Source: Pseudomonas sp. dw_612 (lineage in GTDB: Bacteria; Pseudomonadota; Gammaproteobacteria; Pseudomonadales; Pseudomonadaceae). From it: a stretch of 64,000 nucleotides of DNA. Location of the stretch: contig NZ_JAAVVC010000011.1 in NCBI RefSeq assembly GCF_018449725.1, positions 168,340 to 232,339 of the forward strand. The letters run 5' to 3'. The translations under genes were made by a program, and so were the position numbers. Below the pieces are notes generated by a model, which worked only from the letters and a program-made list of their open reading frames with translations, made no database searches and was not told the DNA's origin. Shown here piece after piece: positions 59,537-64,000 of the stretch. How positions within the stretch are numbered: the stretch's first letter is position 1; every line of letters begins with the position of its first letter.

Positions 59537-62431
59537 ATGCAAACCGACACAACTCGCGAGAACCCGCAGGGCACCTTGCCGCAGGCTGCTGATTCGACTT
59601 CGGATCTGTCCGCCACCGCGCCTGGCCAACTGCGCGTGATCAAGCGTAACGGCACTGTCGTTCCTTACACCGATGACAAAATCACCGTCGCCATCACCAA
59701 AGCGTTTCTCGCAGTTGAGGGCGGCACCGCTGCCGCCTCGTCGCGAATCCACGACACCGTTGCCCGCCTGACCGAACAAGTCACCGCGACCTTCAAGCGT
59801 CGCATGCCTTCGGGCGGCACCATCCACATCGAAGAAATCCAGGACCAGGTCGAACTGGCCCTGATGCGTGCCGGCGAGCAGAAAGTCGCTCGCGACTACG
59901 TGATCTACCGCGACGGTCGTTCGAAACAACGCGCCGCCCACGCCCCGACCGAAGAAGCGGTCAACGCTCACCCGTCGATCCGCATCACCCGCGCCGATGG
60001 CAGCTTTGCTCCTCTGGACATGGGCCGCCTGAATACCATCGTCACCGAAGCGTGCGAAGGCCTGGAAGAAGTCGACGGCGACCTGATCCAGCGTGAAACC
60101 CTGAAAAACCTGTACGACGGCGTGGCCCTGACCGACGTCAACACCGCCCTGGTGATGACCGCCCGTACCTTGGTTGAGCGTGAGCCGAACTACTCGTTCG
60201 TCACCGCCCGCCTGCTGATGGACACCCTGCGTGCCGAAGGCCTGAGCTTCCTGGAAGTTGCCGAAAGCGCGACCCACCACGAAATGGTCGACCTGTACGC
60301 CAAGGCCCTGCCGGCCTACATCGCCAAGGGTATCGAATTCGAATTGCTGAACCCGGTCCTCGCGACTTTCGACCTGGAAAAACTCGGCAAGGCCATCAAC
60401 CACGAGCGCGATCAGCAGTTCACGTACCTGGGCCTGCAAACCCTGTACGACCGTTACTTCATCCACAAGGACGGTATCCGCTTCGAACTGCCGCAGATCT
60501 TCTTCATGCGCGTGGCCATGGGCCTGGCGATCGAAGAGAAGCACAAAGAAGACCGTGCGATCGAGTTCTACAACCTGCTGTCGTCCTTCGACTACATGTC
60601 GTCGACTCCGACCCTGTTCAATGCCGGCACCCTGCGTCCACAGCTGTCCAGCTGCTACCTGACCACCGTGCCGGATGACCTGTCGGGCATCTACCACGCG
60701 ATCCACGACAACGCCATGTTGTCCAAATTCGCGGGTGGCCTGGGCAACGACTGGACGCCGGTTCGTGCCTTGGGTTCGTACATCAAGGGCACCAACGGCA
60801 AATCCCAGGGCGTCGTGCCGTTCCTGAAAGTGGTGAACGACACCGCCGTTGCCGTTAACCAGGGTGGCAAGCGCAAAGGCGCTGTATGTGCTTACCTGGA
60901 AACCTGGCACATGGACATCGAAGAGTTCATCGAACTGCGCAAGAACACCGGTGATGATCGTCGTCGTACCCACGACATGAACACCGCCAACTGGATTCCT
61001 GACCTGTTCATGAAGCGTGTCTTCGATGACGGTAAGTGGACCCTGTTCTCGCCATCCGAAGTTCCGGACCTGCACGACCTGACCGGCAAGGCCTTCGAAG
61101 AACGCTACGAGTACTACGAAGCCCTGACCGAGTACCCGGGCAAGGTCAAGCTGTTCAAGACCATCCAGGCCAAAGACCTGTGGCGCAAAATGCTGTCCAT
61201 GCTGTTTGAAACCGGCCACCCTTGGCTGACCTTCAAAGACCCGTGCAACCTGCGCAGCCCGCAGCAGCACGTGGGCGTGGTCCACAGCTCGAACCTGTGC
61301 ACCGAGATCACCTTGAACACCAACAAGGACGAGATCGCCGTTTGCAACCTGGGCTCGATCAACCTGCCGAACCACATCACCAACGGCAAGCTGGACACCG
61401 CCAAGCTGGAACGCACCGTGAACACCGCCGTTCGCATGCTCGATAACGTGATCGACATCAACTACTACTCGGTGCCACAAGCGAAGAACTCCAACTTCAA
61501 GCACCGTCCGGTCGGTCTGGGCATCATGGGCTTCCAGGACGCTTTGTACCTGCAGCACATTCCTTACGGTTCCGACGCGGCCGTCGAGTTCGCCGACAAG
61601 TCCATGGAAGCGGTCAGCTACTACGCGATCCAGGCTTCCTGCGACTTGGCCGACGAGCGCGGCGCCTACGAGACGTTCCAGGGTTCGCTGTGGTCCAAAG
61701 GCATCCTGCCGCTGGATTCGCAACAGATCCTGATCGAGCAACGTGGCCAGAAGTACATCGACGTTGACCTGAACGAATCCCTGGACTGGGCACCGGTTCG
61801 TGCCCGTGTACAGAAAGGCATTCGTAACTCCAACATCATGGCCATCGCACCGACCGCGACCATCGCCAACATCACTGGCGTCTCGCAGTCGATCGAACCG
61901 ACCTACCAGAACCTCTATGTGAAATCGAACCTGTCGGGCGAATTCACCGTGATCAACCCGTACCTGGTTCGCGACCTCAAGGCTCGCGGTCTGTGGGACT
62001 CGGTCATGATCAACGACCTGAAGTACTACGACGGTTCGGTTCAACAGATCGAGCGCATCCCGCAAGAACTCAAAGAGCTCTACGCGACTGCCTTCGAAGT
62101 GGACACCAAGTGGATCGTTGACGCGGCCAGCCGTCGTCAGAAGTGGATCGACCAGGCTCAGTCCCTGAACCTGTACATCGCCGGCGCTTCGGGCAAGAAG
62201 CTGGACGTGACCTACCGCATGGCCTGGTACCGTGGTCTGAAAACCACTTACTACCTCCGTGCCCTGGCCGCGACCAGCACCGAGAAGTCGACCATCAACA
62301 CCGGCAAGCTGAACGCTGTTTCCAGCGGCGGCAACCACGGTGAAGATTCGGTCCTGGCGGCTCCTGCCGGTCCTGCTCCAGTACCAAAGGCTTGCGCCAT
62401 TGACGAGCCGGATTGCGAAGCTTGCCAATAA
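59537..62431 (+). CDS. nrdA: Ribonucleoside-diphosphate reductase, alpha subunit (class Ia)
   Basis: Reduces ribonucleoside diphosphates to deoxy forms with the NrdB subunit. The 964-residue protein has two N-terminal ATP-cone domains (segments RVIKRNGTVVPYTDDKI and IRITRADGSFAPLDMG), a feature of the Pseudomonas enzyme. The catalytic barrel follows with cysteines in QLSSCYLT and SSNLCTEI. The C-terminal redox pair is CAIDEPDCEACQ. The start at 59537 follows GGAGA. The nrdB gene is not next to it: after a terminator the following gene is an RTX protein on the other strand. Confidence 0.97.
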   Translation: MQTDTTRENPQGTLPQAADSTSDLSATAPGQLRVIKRNGTVVPYTDDKITVAITKAFLAVEGGTAAASSRIHDTVARLTEQVTATFKRRMPSGGTIHIEEIQDQVELALMRAGEQKVARDYVIYRDGRSKQRAAHAPTEEAVNAHPSIRITRADGSFAPLDMGRLNTIVTEACEGLEEVDGDLIQRETLKNLYDGVALTDVNTALVMTARTLVEREPNYSFVTARLLMDTLRAEGLSFLEVAESATHHEMVDLYAKALPAYIAKGIEFELLNPVLATFDLEKLGKAINHERDQQFTYLGLQTLYDRYFIHKDGIRFELPQIFFMRVAMGLAIEEKHKEDRAIEFYNLLSSFDYMSSTPTLFNAGTLRPQLSSCYLTTVPDDLSGIYHAIHDNAMLSKFAGGLGNDWTPVRALGSYIKGTNGKSQGVVPFLKVVNDTAVAVNQGGKRKGAVCAYLETWHMDIEEFIELRKNTGDDRRRTHDMNTANWIPDLFMKRVFDDGKWTLFSPSEVPDLHDLTGKAFEERYEYYEALTEYPGKVKLFKTIQAKDLWRKMLSMLFETGHPWLTFKDPCNLRSPQQHVGVVHSSNLCTEITLNTNKDEIAVCNLGSINLPNHITNGKLDTAKLERTVNTAVRMLDNVIDINYYSVPQAKNSNFKHRPVGLGIMGFQDALYLQHIPYGSDAAVEFADKSMEAVSYYAIQASCDLADERGAYETFQGSLWSKGILPLDSQQILIEQRGQKYIDVDLNESLDWAPVRARVQKGIRNSNIMAIAPTATIANITGVSQSIEPTYQNLYVKSNLSGEFTVINPYLVRDLKARGLWDSVMINDLKYYDGSVQQIERIPQELKELYATAFEVDTKWIVDAASRRQKWIDQAQSLNLYIAGASGKKLDVTYRMAWYRGLKTTYYLRALAATSTEKSTINTGKLNAVSSGGNHGEDSVLAAPAGPAPVPKACAIDEPDCEACQ

Positions 62432-62465
62432 GCTGAGTCGGTAAGCGCTGAAAGGCGCTTATCTG

Positions 62466-62507
62466 AAACCCCCGATGCGCCTCTGGCGGGTCGGGGGTTT
62501 TCTTTTG
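62466..62507 (+). terminator. Terminator of nrdA
   Basis: The stem AAACCCCCGA / TCGGGGGTTT is followed by TCTTTT. It lies 35 bp after the stop. Confidence 0.9.
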
Positions 62508-62528
62508 TCCGGAGGAAAGTTTGGGGTG

Positions 62529-62568
62529 AAAAAAAGGCGAAACCTCAACTTCAGGTTTCGCCGTTTTT
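62529..62568. terminator. Bidirectional terminator before the RTX gene
   Basis: The stem GGCGAAACCT / AGGTTTCGCC has A7 on the left and T5 on the right, so it can end transcripts from both sides. It mainly serves the leftward RTX gene, whose stop is 20 bp to the right. Confidence 0.88.
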
Positions 62569-62587
62569 GCTACATGCCGCCTGAGCG

Positions 62588-64000
62588 TCAGACCATCGAC
62601 AGATGATCAAACATGGCCTGCCCTACGACCGGAATGGTGAACGAGTCGCCATTGTTGGTGAAGAACGTCTCGATGGTGTTCGCGCCGTTGTACCAATCCT
62701 TCAGGAACACGCCGGAATCCAGGTTGCCGCTCTTATAATCAGCGACGTTGAAGATGTAGGCGCCAAGGTCGTTTTTGATGATCTGGACATCTTTGAGGCT
62801 TTGGATGTTTTTCAGGGTGACGGTGTCTGCACCCGATGTTCCGGTGTCCTGGATGCCGACCATGGTTTTAGAGAATACGACGTAGGCATCACCGCCCTCT
62901 CCGCCCATCGCGTCGCCAGAGCCACGCAAGTTCAACGTATCGAAACCTGCGCCGCCTTGCAGCTCATAGCTGTAACCGACACCCGTCAGGTTATCGTTGC
63001 CGTCACCCCCGTAAGCGATTCCGGAAGACACGGTGAGGGTGTCATTGCCCGCCTCGCCATACAGGATGCTGCCTGCATCGTTGTCACTGCTGCGCATCGT
63101 GTCATTGCCGTTGCCACCGTAAAGCGTATCGGCCTGGGCGCCACTGACTGGCAATGAGCCGAAGGCACTGGTGTCGGTGACGATGCCGCCATAGATGTAG
63201 TCATCACCATCGCCGCCATAAATGATGTCGTTACCCGCCCCACCTTCCAGCTTGTTCGAGTAGGCGTTACCTGTCAGCGTGTCATTGAATGCCGACCCCA
63301 TCAGGTAATCGATATTGATCAACACGTCACCTTGCGCATCACCCCCCGAAGCAGTGCCGGCCAGCAGGTCTACCTGCACAGCATCAGTGCTGGTCAGGTA
63401 CCAGGCACCATCGCCCCGGCCCACACCGGTAATAGTGTCTGCACCCGCACCGCCGATGAAGTTTTCCGCAGCGCCCGCATTGCCGGTAAAGCTGTCAGCC
63501 TGCGAAGTGCCCTGGAAAATTTCGATAGAGGTGTAGATATCACCCGCCGCAACACCGGTCAGAACAGGTGCGCTCAGATCGAGTGTGATGCCGGAACTTT
63601 CATCGGCAAAGCTCACCATGTCCATGCCAAGACCGCCGTTGAAGCGATTGACACCCGCATCCCCGACAAACAAATCGCCGAAGCTGGAACCAATGATCGC
63701 CTCAATACTGGTAAAGACGTCGCCCGCCGCGATACCGGTATTTACGCCGGTTTTGGTGTTGATGCCCACGCTGCTGGCGCTATCGGCATAGCTGACGGTA
63801 TCAAAACCATCCCCGCCGATGAGCTGATCCGCACCGCCGCCACCGAATAGCGTGTCATTGCCCGCACCGCCAATAATAATGTTGTCGGAAGCGTTGCCGT
63901 AACCCGTGAAGTTGCTATTGCCGGTATAGGTCAGGCGTTCGACTTCGGTAGCCAGGGTGAGACTCGCCTGGTTGGTGCGAACTTCGTCGTCACCGCCGCT
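62588..64000 (-). CDS. RTX calcium-binding repeat protein, C-terminal part (cut by window edge)
   Basis: The frame is open from the right window edge to the stop at 62588, about 470 codons, so the N-terminus is outside. It has repeated GGxGxDxLxGG nonapeptide motifs (for example GGAGNDTLFGGG, GGAGNDIIYGGDGDDYIYGG, YGGNGNDTMRSS, GGDGNDNLTG). Between them are RTX-linker segments of the type SYADSxxxVxINTxTGxNTGxAAGDxFTSIEAIxGS, twice or more. The final 70 residues contain aromatic and beta-rich sequence (FLKDWYNGANTIETFF) typical of type I secretion signals. It is probably a secreted or surface protein exported by a type I system; no such genes are in view. Confidence 0.9.
   Translation of the reverse strand, partial: SGGDDEVRTNQASLTLATEVERLTYTGNSNFTGYGNASDNIIIGGAGNDTLFGGGGADQLIGGDGFDTVSYADSASSVGINTKTGVNTGIAAGDVFTSIEAIIGSSFGDLFVGDAGVNRFNGGLGMDMVSFADESSGITLDLSAPVLTGVAAGDIYTSIEIFQGTSQADSFTGNAGAAENFIGGAGADTITGVGRGDGAWYLTSTDAVQVDLLAGTASGGDAQGDVLINIDYLMGSAFNDTLTGNAYSNKLEGGAGNDIIYGGDGDDYIYGGIVTDTSAFGSLPVSGAQADTLYGGNGNDTMRSSDNDAGSILYGEAGNDTLTVSSGIAYGGDGNDNLTGVGYSYELQGGAGFDTLNLRGSGDAMGGEGGDAYVVFSKTMVGIQDTGTSGADTVTLKNIQSLKDVQIIKNDLGAYIFNVADYKSGNLDSGVFLKDWYNGANTIETFFTNNGDSFTIPVVGQAMFDHLSMV

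Noticed and set aside
59471..62428. 985-codon frame opposite nrdA
   Set aside because: It is fully antisense to an unmistakable nrdA. Val/Gln/Gly-rich composition without domains.

Overview
The window is a stretch of a Pseudomonas chromosome of the P. fluorescens type. The evidence is the high-GC codon usage, the dense REP-type inverted repeats with core GGGAGCGGGCTTGCTCGCGA, and gene blocks typical of the genus: gacS next to pirRS/cysM/rlmD/relA/mazG, fabA-fabB beside gpsA, oprH-phoP-phoQ, and nrdA beside an RstAB-like pair. Nearly all of it is core chromosome. I see no tRNA, rRNA, CRISPR array, prophage or complete insertion sequence.

Layout. 0-9 kb: a GC-rich multi-hairpin repeat element, a chemoreceptor, a MocR-type regulator, an SDR dehydrogenase, a medium-chain NADP-dependent reductase, pyrF and an OmpR/EnvZ-type pair. 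9-18.6 kb: a six-EF-hand protein, an AI-2E family permease, two alpha/beta hydrolases running through a 22-codon GST-like remnant into a DUF4892 gene, a thioesterase, an acyl-CoA synthetase, sixA, a DUF4389 protein and gpsA. 18.7-25.7 kb: a tightly packed cassette of TonB-dependent receptor, periplasmic binding-like protein and hybrid histidine kinase (in the position of P. aeruginosa PA1611), then fabA-fabB. 26-34 kb: a small conserved protein, a nitrilase-superfamily protein, DUF2058, mazG, relA, rlmD and cysM. 34-40.5 kb: pirS, pirR, gacS and ldhA. The pirA receptor gene expected between pirS and cysM is absent, and pirS reads on into REP DNA. 40.5-50.3 kb: small zinc-ribbon and lipoprotein genes, a TlpA-like thioredoxin, arsC, wrbA, DUF2069, a Tag-type glycosylase, ttcA, a Yip1 protein, sprT, an AMACR-type CoA transferase and dctA with a sigma-54 promoter. 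50.6-64 kb: an AraC regulator, phoQ, phoP and oprH with a four-copy PhoP-type direct repeat, a dienelactone hydrolase, a phosphopantetheinyl transferase, an RstAB-like pair, nrdA, and the C-terminal part of an RTX calcium-binding protein cut by the window edge.

How it fits together. The window is rich in signalling: four histidine kinase/response regulator pairs (7.3, 34-36, 51.8-53.8 and 56.5-58.8 kb), two hybrid kinases (GacS and the PA1611-like one), SixA, RelA and a chemoreceptor. The most interesting unit is the receptor, binding-protein and kinase cassette at 18.8-23.7 kb. It could pass an outer-membrane uptake signal to a kinase related to the Gac network. The other notable signals are structural: pirA loss with a REP-derived PirS tail, a tandem ~109-bp unit with covarying hairpins, several families of long inverted repeats, and well-formed operators upstream of oprH, dctA, the AraC gene, nrdA, fabA and the acyl-CoA synthetase.
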